Shown here piece by piece: positions 12,133 to 22,539 of a stretch of DNA of 64,000 nucleotides. Each line of letters begins with the position of its first letter. Within the stretch, counting starts at the first letter, position 1. The stretch lies in contig BRKX01000018.1 in the NCBI GenBank assembly GCA_026008535.1, positions 16,500,088 through 16,564,087 of the forward strand. Reading direction: 5' to 3'. A program made the translations under genes and the position numbers. This DNA is from Perilla frutescens (Eukaryota; Streptophyta; Magnoliopsida; Lamiales; Lamiaceae). Below the pieces are notes generated by a model, which worked only from the letters and a program-made list of their open reading frames with translations, made no database searches and had not been told where the DNA came from.

Positions 12133-12940
12133 GTATATATAAATTACTCATGTATTCCACATTTCCACCGGCCTTCACGGTTAAAGCATTACCTTACACT
12201 TATCACTATTTACTCTCATAAAACAATCTAAAAAAACCACACTAATAGAAAGTGGTGAATGACAGTAAATTGAAACCACATATAAGTCATCTTCTTTTAC
12301 CCAAGCAAGCCAAATTGAGGATCAATATCCAAATAGGGAATCCTGTTTCCTTAATTATGCAGCTTACAGGGGAATGCCGTATATAGTCTAGAGTTCTAAA
12401 TCTTTCACAAGAAATATGAAGACAGAGATCCTTAAAGTACGATACCTCGACCACCTTATTGACCGGAGCGTCTGCCACACCATCATTCCTGACATTCTCC
12501 AAATCCTTCTCCTCCTCCTTCACCACCAAAGCATCACTCTTCTCCACCAATTTCCTCAAACACCCTTCTCCCTCCACCGAATTCTGATCTACCGCCTTTC
12601 CCTCCTCCTTCTCCCCTTCTTCCTCCTTCAAATCTCCATTTACCATCAATCCAGTATCCGAAAAGCGATTATCGACATGATTACCACCACCAAGTTCACA
12701 GGCAGGGCTCGAATCAAAATCGCCACAATTAGGGTTGGAATTTGGGTCGGGAGCAAGATTAGGGTTGGAAGTAGTGGGCACATCGGAGGCGGAGGTGGTT
12801 AGGCGGGAAAGGGCTCTGGCGCGGCGGCGGAGGAGGATTTTGAAATCTTTGAGTGAAATTTTGGGGGAGGGGCGCGGCCATCGATGAGGTGCGTCGGGCA
12901 CTTTGTGGAGGTTGCCTTTGTACAGAGATATCGCCACCAT
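10136..12940 (-). CDS. Plant coiled-coil protein of unknown function
   Basis: Four exons, 12446-12940, 10944-11057, 10582-10860 and 10136-10321, all joined in phase 0 at canonical GT-AG sites, encode 357 residues. The N-terminus is basic and looks conserved (MVAISLYKGNLHKVP, then SLKDFKILLRRRARALSRL around residues 29-47). A low-complexity acidic Pro/Asn/Glu stretch follows. Exon 2 and the start of exon 3 form a charged coiled coil (EMEKRKKEVKEKLEVL, about residues 174-210). The C-terminus is Ser/Pro/Gly-rich and ends SPWN. I recognise the N-terminal motif as typical of plant proteins but know no function. The coiled coil suggests protein partners. Intron 1 (1388 bp) holds a (TA)n tract near 12097-12120 and a possible hAT-like insertion. 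Confidence 0.8.
11575..11895. mobile_element. Possible small hAT-like insertion inside an intron
   Basis: Lies in intron 1 of the coiled-coil gene. The ends AGGTTGTCAAAAG and, reversed, AGGGTTTTCAAAGGGC are loosely inverted. The interior has GGCGCAAGGCAC and GCGCCTGCGCCTAAG words, unlike the AT-rich surroundings. I could not fix a target duplication, so this is tentative. Confidence 0.35.
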
Positions 12941-12985
12941 TTTCTCTCTCTCCTATTCTTCTGTTTTTCTCTCGTTCTCTCTTGT

Positions 12986-13007
12986 ATATATATATATATA
13001 TATATAT
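12986..13007. repeat. (TA)n tract in the 5' leader or promoter
   Basis: A run of about eleven TA units ends some 45 bases upstream of the ATG at 12940 of the coiled-coil gene. CT-rich sequence lies between it and the ATG. Confidence 0.8.
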
Positions 13008-13040
13008 AGCTATAGCTTTCAAATTTTTATCCCTTCTCAA

Positions 13041-13495
13041 TTGACTATAATGACCCTACTCACGAACACTCAAAAACTCTTATTTCAAATTTTCAATACA
13101 TGTTACTTATAACATTGAAATAACATTTACATGCTACGAATATTTTCCTCAAAAAAGAAAAAAAAAATACATGTTACGAATACTAATAATTTATGAAAGC
13201 GTATTCTATTCGAAGTAAACACTATTCTACATACGCAAGTATCATTTTGTCTATGCCAATTTCCAACATATAGATTAACATTGAAGGATAAATCAATTCA
13301 TTTTTATTTGTTTTTATTGATTGATAGTTGATACAGCAGGCAGTATTGTACTAAAGGGAATCAAATTAAATTATGAGCAAATCGAACTACTAAAATGTAA
13401 CCTCCTGAAATTTTATTACATATATATATGCATTTTGTTAGTGCGGAAATTCACTGTCGGATAGCTAATCTTTGTTGAAAACAAACACGAAGTTT
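13041..13495. other. Short intergenic stretch
   Basis: AT-rich with no gene seen. It holds the promoter side of the coiled-coil gene and the probable 3' untranslated region of the MYB gene, both on the minus strand. Confidence 0.5.
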
Positions 13496-14743
13496 CTAGT
13501 AGTAAAATGATTCCTCATAAAAGCAAGGAAGCTGAGAACACATTTCATCTTGTTTCCCAATCATGGCTTCCACAAAAGCACAAGTGTTGGAAGGTGAGGC
13601 TGCTGCATCAAAGCTGTCGTTAGCCATTAAACTTCCACCATTAATCTCATCTCCACAGCTAATAATAGGCTTCACTTGTGAATTCTCATCATCACATTGC
13701 ACAAGCTGCCCTGCATTTTCTTGTGCACTGAACGCGTCTTCAAGAAAGAAATCGCTCCAGCTGAAGCTCGAGACCTCTTGATTTGCAGCCGAGTATGGAG
13801 ATTCTGCTGAAGACGCGCATTCATTCATGTAATGCTGCGTTGTGTTGGTGTAGCTTGAGGCCTCTGTCACCAGGTTTATTGCTTGAAGTTGTGAGTAGAG
13901 GTGGTCGGAGAGCTCTGCCTTCACTGGAGATTGCTCGGGTTTCAAGATGAACGCACTTTTTAAGTCCCTCGACAGAGAGCTGAGGCGTGTTCTGGCCTTT
14001 GGGAAGGCTCCGATGTTCCCATAGTCTGCGAGGATCTGTGAGAAGGGCTTGTGTGTAACTGGATCAATTCCCATTGCAGATAGCTTCTTCTTTAGTTTAC
14101 TGTTCCATAAAATTTTCACGTCGTTTTCTGTTTTTCCTGGGATTTGAAGAGCTATTATTGGCCACCTGCAGCATATAACAGAATGATTAGGAACACATTA
14201 GTAATTACATGTATGCAAAGTTAGTTTCACAGCATTTCAAGTTGGACTAAAAGGTGGGCACTGTAGTGTCTTGACCTGATCTAATGTTTCAGTCTCGTAT
14301 TTTATTTTTTCTCAAATCAAGATGAATTAATGGAGACATAAATAGTTGGATTATAACCTGCTGCCTATTGCTGCATGTAGCTGGATGACTAGTTCCTCTT
14401 CTTGAGGGGTGAAACTCTTTAGCTTTGGATCAGGCTTCTGATTGTTACTCCATCTCTCTCTACAGCTCTTCACACTTCTTCTCTGCCCTGTGATGATCAG
14501 ATAATACAAAAAAAAAATATAACTTTTTGAACTAATCTCAATCTTTAGCCTCTCTTTCGTGGCTATTAGACTTTTCAAAAAAAAAAAAAATGAATCGAGA
14601 ATTCAATCCCCCTTACCTGATCTCTTTGAAGACGTCGTCCAGTTACCTGCTGCGCGCTGCTTTGAAGCATACGAGCCCGTTTTTCCATCTTCATCCTCGT
14701 TCCAAACACCCTTTTGCACGTCGGAGATAATAGTTTTTACCAT
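13496..14743 (-). CDS. R2R3-MYB transcription factor, MYB35/TDF1-like, diverged R2
   Basis: Three exons, 14617-14743, 14358-14487 and 13496-14165, give an intact frame of 308 residues. Both introns sit where R2R3-MYB introns usually do: before the R2 recognition helix and inside the GSR|W of R3. After R3 comes KKLSAMGIDPVTHKPFSQIL, the extension typical of the tapetal MYB35/TDF1 and MYB80 proteins; I favour MYB35/TDF1. R3 is readable (FTPQEEELVIQLHAAIGSRW and ENDVKILWNSKLKKKL). R2 has its three tryptophans but is poorly conserved: the usual start with two Cys is missing and WTNYLRPDLKH reads WSNNQKPDPKLK. The R3 helix has VKIL where VKNH or VKNY is usual. Family role: anther tapetum development. 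Altered DNA binding is my inference. Confidence 0.85.
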
Positions 14744-17533
14744 CTCATGTGAGATTTATGAAGAAGGTTTAATACAAGAATTATGATAAATTTAAGAGCC
14801 CTTTAATACACAATGGGCAGGGATTGCAAAAGAGGTAATGGCAACAGGGCAAGAAAAGCATGATCAGGGCTGAGGGATTTGAGCTGTATTTGCATGACTA
14901 CATGCATCTTCTGTTCATTTCTTTTTTGGAATAGAAAAGTGAAACAATAGAGATAATAAATAAATATGTATCATAACATGCAATTTTGTGTTGTTTTAGT
15001 GGTTCAAAGAGCATTTGAAACAGGTTCAGATTGGGTGAGTTATTTGGTTAAGTATAGATTCAAACCAAGTTTAATATATAATTCTCACAGATTGAATGAT
15101 TTCTAATGAAAAATGGAAATGAAAATCAGTGTTGTGATTTAATCTGATTGATTGCGGGTTATACAAGATAAAGAGTAATTATTTTAAACAAGGATTTAAC
15201 TATTTAAATTGAGATGAAAAGATTACAAGGCAAGAAAAAATATCCACAGCTTATTCATGAGTTAAATGGATCTGTCTCCAAATAAACTAATTTATTATCA
15301 ATACTTTTCATGTAAACTATTCAACGCGTTTATTGATCTTTCAAGAAAAATATATGGTTGAATAGAAAAATTAAAAAAAAAAAAAAATTAGAATTGACCT
15401 AAAGCTAGGAAGTTATTAGCCCTATATACGAAGTTTAGATTAGATGGGCCAGGGCCACGAAATAATACAATGGGTAGGGCGTGGTTCTACAGAAATAGTC
15501 CGTTGAATTATTAATATTAATTTAAAACAATTTTGATTACAAAATGTGCTCACAATTGTTTCATAAATCATATACTGTATAGAATAAATACAGATGTTAA
15601 GAATAGCTAAAAAAGGAGATTTGTATTTATTGTTTGAGTCATATATTTACGCTGCTCTTGAATGTGGACAATTTGTTAAAATATCAAATCAAATAAATAT
15701 ATTGAAAAAGACTTATTTTATTAATTGGCCTGCTTTGTAGAAGTGGGACGAAGATGAATCAAATTTGTTGTCTTCACTCTGTAAAGGTACAACACTGCAA
15801 GCCCATGGCACCACAAAATCATAATCTTGGCAGTTGGCACTTGGCAGCCTGTTTTTAAATTAAATAACCGGATAAATAACATCACCACGTATTCATTAGT
15901 CAAAATTTCAATTACACGATTCAATTTCTCTAACATAATTCATATCTTATTTTTTTATAACATTGATTTAATATGTACATATTATATTATATATACATAT
16001 ATAATTATATATGCTAATAACGTATGGGACCTCAAACTAGAGTATGGAGTATAAATTTATCACTTTTGATTTATTGTTTATTCATTTATACATTTATATC
16101 AATTTTTTATTAAATATATATCTGATTATTGAAATTCCCATCTTTTGGGGAACAAGTAACTGCAGATAACTTTTTATTTGTACTTTTCTATTTTTTAGAA
16201 TAGACACTGCATACATTATACATAGTATAAATATTGTAAATACATACATAATATTAATTAATAAAATAAAATATAGCAAAAAATATTATTTTACAAATAA
16301 ATCCAACATCAAACTTCTTTACCGATATCTATGAAGCGATAATAATCTCCAACTGATAGACATCACCATCTTCACAATTTTATCCACAAGACTTATAATT
16401 AATTTCGATGACATATTATAATTTCAATATAATAACTAATAAGTGTGTACTGATGTCATTTTTGTAAAAACCAAGTAATAAAATAAAACACAATATCTAT
16501 TAATAAATTTCTGGGTTATTTGCAGAAAAAAACACACATTTCACATATTTACAATTTTAACATTATTTTTGAAATATTACAATGGCATTACCTTTCAATT
16601 TGTAACAAATTTCATCCTCAAATTATTTGGCGATAAAAAATGATGATGGTTTTTTTTTTACACACGTATAATAAATCTAACGAACTTAAACAATTTGAAA
16701 TACAAATAATGTGTCAACGTTATTTGGAAGATGCATATTACAAAAAGAACTTGCAAAAATTAAGTTGTTAACATACTATTGGATACCACTATAAAAGTAA
16801 TCTCTACTTTTTTAAACTATTTTTTTAACAAGGTCGACACTTCAATTCATATTCTAAATTTATGTTTGTTTATTTTCATGTACAAGTGGTAAAAAAAATC
16901 ATGTCGGATGTATGCTCGTTGGAAAAATTTGAAAATATCAAATTTTTTTTTTATTTGAAAGGTGGTGTCATTATTGCAACGTTTTAAAAATGGTATTGAA
17001 ATTACAAAAATGGTGGTTTATTTATTATTATTATTATTAATTTACAAATTAACTCTTATTATTTGGACTTGGCAAACTAAGAAAATTTGAAAAGGGGCAT
17101 AATGAATTTGTACGTGGTGCATCAAAACTTGTGTGTTGGTTCGGATGGGAATCTTGGCAGTCGCCATTTTGCATCATCACCTTGAAATATTTTCTAGCTT
17201 ATGTATATATAGATATTGAATTACGTCATCAATTAAAAAATAATTATAACACGTAACTTTTTATTTAGCTTAGTTTTAATATAAGTGGAATGATTTGATT
17301 ATTCGATCTAAAAAATAAACTGATAGGAAGAAGTATTATTTTAATATATGATTTAATTACTGCATCAGTTCTTGTATTATGTTAAAATATTCATATTTTG
17401 CACACAGAAATATTCCTTGGAATAAAGAATTTAAAAAAGAAAGGACAGCTTTTTTTAAAATTTGAATGAATTGGAAAGGAATTTCCTTCTCTAATAATAA
17501 ACTAAAAAGTGACCGACCCAGAAAGACTCCACC

Positions 17534-17535
<2 letters not shown>
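14744..17535. other. Intergenic, no gene seen
   Basis: Very AT-rich with many short TA tracts. No open frame has domain similarity I recognise. It holds the MYB promoter (left, minus strand) and the galactosyltransferase promoter (right, plus strand). Confidence 0.6.

Positions 17536-17575
<40 letters not shown>
17536..17575. repeat. (CT)20 microsatellite upstream of the galactosyltransferase
   Basis: Twenty perfect CT units, followed by CATA units at about 17582-17607. It lies about 300 bases before the chosen ATG, where a plant leader or core promoter would be. Such GA/CT runs can bind BPC-type GAGA-binding factors. Confidence 0.85.
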
Positions 17576-17578
<3 letters not shown>

Positions 17579-17874
17579 GCTATACATACATACATACATA
17601 CATACACGCCATATATCTACACCTCTCTCTATCTGTCTCTCTTTAGAGTGACGCGGTTGCAGCAATGTGTTGCTGACCTAACGTTTCTTTCTTCACTTCT
17701 TTAACTTCTTTAGCTGAATAGCTGGGTTGGTTTGCCGTTTTCCTCAACAGACAAAAGAACCCACTGTTCTTGTTCCTTTTTTGAGTGTTTTATCAGCGAT
17801 CACAGGCTGTTGTTGAGCTAGAATCCCACATGTTTCGAGTTTTCTTTGCTCAAAACGCCGTGAAATTTGCAAAA

Positions 17875-20800
17875 ATGAGAAGGGCGAATTTAGACCTCTT
17901 GTTTTCAGTGAGCCGAAAGAGATCAATTCGTGTGTTGATTTTGTTGGGGATCTTCTACACACTGCTCGTTTGCTGCGAATTCCCGTTTGTCTTCAAAAAT
18001 GGCTTCGGCTCAGTTTCTCAAGATAAATTGTTCAGCAACAACGATGGGTTCTTCAATTCTAAGCCTTTACTCGAAAGCGAGGAGAATTTGGAGGAGAAAG
18101 AGGCCCCTCTTCGCCCCATCGATTTCCCATACCAATCGGCAACCGACAGAAAAATCCAACAATTTTCACAAAAACCGCTTTCGACCTTGAATTTCACCGC
18201 TGGCATTGTGAATTCAAACTCCAAAGGTTCGATTTTGAAGTCTGCAAACGATGCCCTCGAGCTCGGCCGGAAGATGTGGCGGGAGCTGGAATTGATCGGC
18301 AAGAACAGCAGTAGTAATAAGGAATTTAGAGGTTTTGTTGGTTTGAATAAGAATAGTAGCAGCGGCAGTAGCTCTGAGTTGTGCCCGCATTCGATATCTG
18401 TGAGCGGGGATGAATTTTCGAAGAATCGGAAGTTGATGATGTTACCGTGTGGGCTGACATTGGGGTCGCATATAACGGTGGTGGGGAAGCCGAGGGCAGC
18501 GCACGCGGAGACGAACCCGAAGATTTCTCTGTTGAAGGAGGGGCAGTATTTGATGGTTTCTCAGTTCATGATGGAGTTGCAGGGGCTCAAGACGGTGGAA
18601 GGGGAGGATCCGCCGCGGATCCTCCACTTCAATCCGCGGCTGAAGGGGGATTGGAGTGGGAAGCCGGTCATTGAGCACAACACTTGTTATAGAATGCAGT
18701 GGGGGACCTCCCAGAGGTGTGAAGGTTGGAAGTCTCGTGCTGATGAGGAAACTGGTGAGTGCAAGGCATTGCCTTTTGATTGCTTGTTTTTGATATATTG
18801 ATCTTGGATGAGCGATGGTCGTTTTTATTTTGGGGAGAATGATACGTGTTTGATGATCTAATGGTTGAGAATTAGTCAGGTTAACTTATAATGCTTAGAT
18901 GTGTGAATGACATTTGAATTTACTCCAATGGAGGTGGTAATTTTGTTATGCATACCTTAGTACTTTATTAGAATTAAAGGTGCCATGAATAGACTATTTG
19001 CCCTGTTTTTTAATGCATAACTTATATGTGCATTGAGCTCTGAGTTGTCTCTGATTGTTATACATTTGTAATTCTGGTGTGGCGTTGCTAATCATGGGAT
19101 GCTTGTTGTTCTGCAGTTGATGGATTGTGGAAATGTGAAAAGTGGATTCGGAATGATGATAATGGGTCAGAGGAATCGAAGGCAACATGGTGGTTAAACC
19201 GACTGATAGGAAAAACCAAAAAGGTTTATGTTGATTGGCCATTCCCTTTTGTGGAAGAAAAACTATTTGTGCTCACTCTAAGTGCTGGTCTAGAAGGATA
19301 CCATATCAATGTTGATGGGAGACATGTCACCTCATTTCCTTATCGAACTGTGAGTAACTTACTGCTGCTTTTAGTCTTATCATTTTTAAGATAAAATCCT
19401 AAGATTCTGTTTGATATATATATAGGGATTTGCCCTTGAGGATGCCACTGGATTAACTTTGAATGGGGATATTGATGTCCATTCCATCTTTGCTGCTTCA
19501 TTGCCTACGGCTCACCCCAGTTTTGCTCCACAAAGACATCTGGAATTTTCTGAAAGATGGAAAGCTCCTCCTCTTCCATATGGGCCAGTTGAACTGTTCA
19601 TCGGTGTCCTTTCAGCAGGCAACCACTTTGCTGAACGTATGGCTGTGAGGAGGTCTTGGATGCAGCACAAGCTGATCAAATCTTCAAATGTTGTTGTGCG
19701 TTTCTTTGTGGCTTTGGTGGGTAAAAATGATTGGTTTCTTGAGAAATACATACATACACCTTTATAATCATTAGGCTGTTGGAACTAACTTACCAACCAA
19801 CTTTGGACAGAATGGAAGAAAGGAAGTAAATATTGAATTGAAGAGAGAAGCTGAGTTTTTCGGGGACATTGTAATAGTGCCTTACATGGACAACTATGAC
19901 CTTGTTGTCCTGAAAACGGTTGCCATCTGTGAATATGGGGTTAGTCGTGGATTTCTGTAATACTTAAGAATTTGAAGTTGAGCCTTCCTACACTTTCCTG
20001 CCTGAATTTATCTCGTGTATGATGGTGATTGCAGGTAAGGACTGTATCTGCAAAGTATATCATGAAGGGTGATGATGACACTTTTGTGAGAGTAGATGCA
20101 ATTATTAACGAGGCAAAGAAAGTTCCAGAGAACAAGAGCTTGTATATTGGAAATATAAATTACTATCATAAGCCCCTCCGCAGTGGTAAATGGGCAGTTA
20201 CATACGAGGTACTACTCTAACCTGTACTCTCTTATTTCATCATTGGTTATTGTTTTCTTTCCTTTGTTCCTGGAGGTCTCTTATTGGATTTATCCTGGCT
20301 TGAAATGTCCCTATCTTTCATAATATCTAGTCCATCTTTATTTCATCTTAAGCCAAATGAGCTCTTTCATCCACCTTTTTGGCATGGTAGCACTCCATTA
20401 ATCTTGAGTACAGTTTCTGTAGAAAACTGCTGGGAAAAAATTCCCCTGTGTAACTACCTCTTTTTTAAGCGTATAATCTAGTGTTCAAAATGAGTTTTGG
20501 GCTCATTTCGCATCAAAGTTTTGGATTTTTTTAGAATAATTCATAGATTCATCTGGAAATGAGAAACTTGCTTCTGTTTTGAATCAGGAATGGCCAGAGG
20601 AAGCCTACCCACCGTATGCAAATGGACCTGGCTACATTATCTCATCTGGCATTGCAAATTATATTGTTTCCGATTTTGAGAAACGCAGATTAAGGGTAAG
20701 GGTCTTTATAACACTTATGCATGTCCATCTTTGCCACGGTAGAGGGTTTTTTTTTTTTTTCCCTACTGTACAAAAAGTTTCAAATTGACCAAACCTACCA

Positions 20801-21454
20801 ATCCAACTAAACCAAAAGTTACAGTTCATTCTTGTATTGGGTTGGTATTGGTTGTTTAATGGAAGTAGGAAACTGAAGTTTCAGTTTGGGTTTGGGTTGT
20901 GGTTTCAAAGAAGAAATAAACAATTTCAACACCCCCCCCCCCAAGACACACACACACACACACACTGATGGGTTAAATATACAATGCAATTCGATTAATT
21001 ACTTATTTTCATAGCAAATCATTGTATTGTAAGATAGGAGGTTCAAAATCATAGAAGAATGGGTTCACATGAGATCAAATTAGTTTTTAAGTTTCACCTA
21101 ATGTTAATTTGGTTTTGGTTTCATTATTATTTTCCAGATCGAGGAGTTAGTTTGGTGAACATGTTACATGTTATACATACTGCTCAAACCAGCCCATTAC
21201 ACCCCCTGTTTGCAGTGTAACTTAATGGCACCATTGTATTGCAGTTGTTCAAAATGGAAGATGTTAGTATGGGAATGTGGGTGGAGAAAGTCAATAGCTC
21301 GAGACCAGTGGAGTACGTTCACAGCTTGAAGTTCTGCCAATTCGGGTGCATAGAAGATTACATAACGGCCCATTACCAATCCCCAAGGCAGATGATTTGT
21401 CTATGGAATAAACTCAGACAGCAAGGAAGGCCCTTTTGTTGCAACATGAGATGA
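17875..21454 (+). CDS. GALT6: Hydroxyproline O-galactosyltransferase, GT31 with galectin domain
   Basis: Seven exons: 17875-18754, 19117-19349, 19426-19716, 19811-19939, 20035-20208, 20588-20695 and 21245-21454, giving 674 residues. It adds the first galactose to hydroxyproline of arabinogalactan proteins in the Golgi. A short basic cytosolic tail is followed by one signal anchor (residues ~19-36, VLILLGIFYTLLVCC), a variable stem, a galectin-type lectin domain (~190-390, with the FNPRLKGDW strand) and the GT31 catalytic domain (~410-670) with metal-binding KGDDDTF near 523. The upstream in-frame ATG at 17785 would add 30 residues before the anchor. I prefer 17875 because MRR followed by the anchor fits the family. 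GALT5 and GALT6 are close paralogues; the symbol rests on gene order with HIPL and ELF5. Confidence 0.9.
20932..20964. repeat. Poly-C and (CA)n tract in intron 6
   Basis: A run of about ten C followed by AAGA and roughly ten CA units, inside the last intron of the galactosyltransferase gene. Confidence 0.8.
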
Positions 21455-22539
21455 CACTATGATCTTAAGCACTAGCAGCAGCAAGGTAGAGGACCTGCCT
21501 GAAAATGGAATCGACAAATTTTGCAGTGAAAGTATGCATACTGTAAATCCCGTGCAATGGTTGGAGCTGTTCATGGCGTTCTTTGTTCTTTCTTTCCAGG
21601 TTCCATCTGAGGATGGCAAATATATACGAGGGAACACTCCATCTTTAGCCAACCTTAACTAGAATCTTTGGCAGCATAACTCCGAAATTTTTGTATAGAT
21701 TTGCTGTATCGTAGCAATTTTTTTTTTTCCAGAGTACTCTTGGATATTCGCATTCTTGTCTTTCTGGTGTGAGTTGCAAGGCCAAGAATTGGGGTGGACC
21801 AGTCGTGGGCAGAAGATTAGAGGGGAAAGAATGTGGAGAAGTGAGAGAAAGTTGAGTTGATGTTTTTGGGGGAGAATACGACGTTTCAGCTGCCTTTTTT
21901 ATTCAACTACCTTTTGTTGCTTCTTGTCTGAATTGCCATTTGCCAGGCAGATCAGGTTGTGAATTCGGACCACATGTTCTTTTCAGGCCAGGCAACTCCA
22001 GCGCACTCCTTGGGAGTCATATTCAGCTTCAAGATAATCTATTCCCCAACGTGACGTCACGTGTTTTTATTTCCTATTTCATTTTATCATTACACGACAT
22101 TGTGCAGTAAGAACAGAGTCTTGAAGGACGCAAGAGGTACACAGATCTTGAAATGCAGCAAACTGAGACAAGGTGACCCAAAACAGAGTAACAGAAACCT
22201 CTTCCATAACAAATATTAGTCACAACGTTATTATGGTACAATGACTGGATCAGAAGACATTAGAGTAAGAACTCTTCAATAAATTCTACGATCTCATTTG
22301 TGATTTTCCCTAATCATGAGGGCATACTAAAAAAAATCAACTAATTCTACATAAACCTTCTCAAAATCACGCTGCTCTCAGCAGCAAAACATTGCTAAAC
22401 TGCATGAGCTACGTTGCTCGAACAATGAGGAACACTAGTAGCCACTTCGTTTATGAAGTTAATTCAACCTAGACCTTATCTTAATCGTACATAAGCGTCC
22501 GCATGAGAGAACCAGTACTCCTGTTGGAGGGGTGGAGTT
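21455..22539. other. Convergent 3' untranslated regions
   Basis: The galactosyltransferase (+) and the DDR4-like gene (-) end towards each other here. No extra coding frame is supported. Both 3' untranslated regions should lie here and may approach or overlap. Confidence 0.55.

Noticed and set aside
12416..12802. 128-residue plus-strand frame opposite the coiled-coil gene exon 1
   Set aside because: Leu/His/Ile-rich shadow of the acidic minus-strand exon; crosses its splice donor and has no domain.
17785..17874. Upstream in-frame ATG as the galactosyltransferase start
   Set aside because: It would place 30 extra residues ahead of the basic tail and signal anchor; the ATG at 17875 gives the usual type II layout. 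Transcript data could reverse this.
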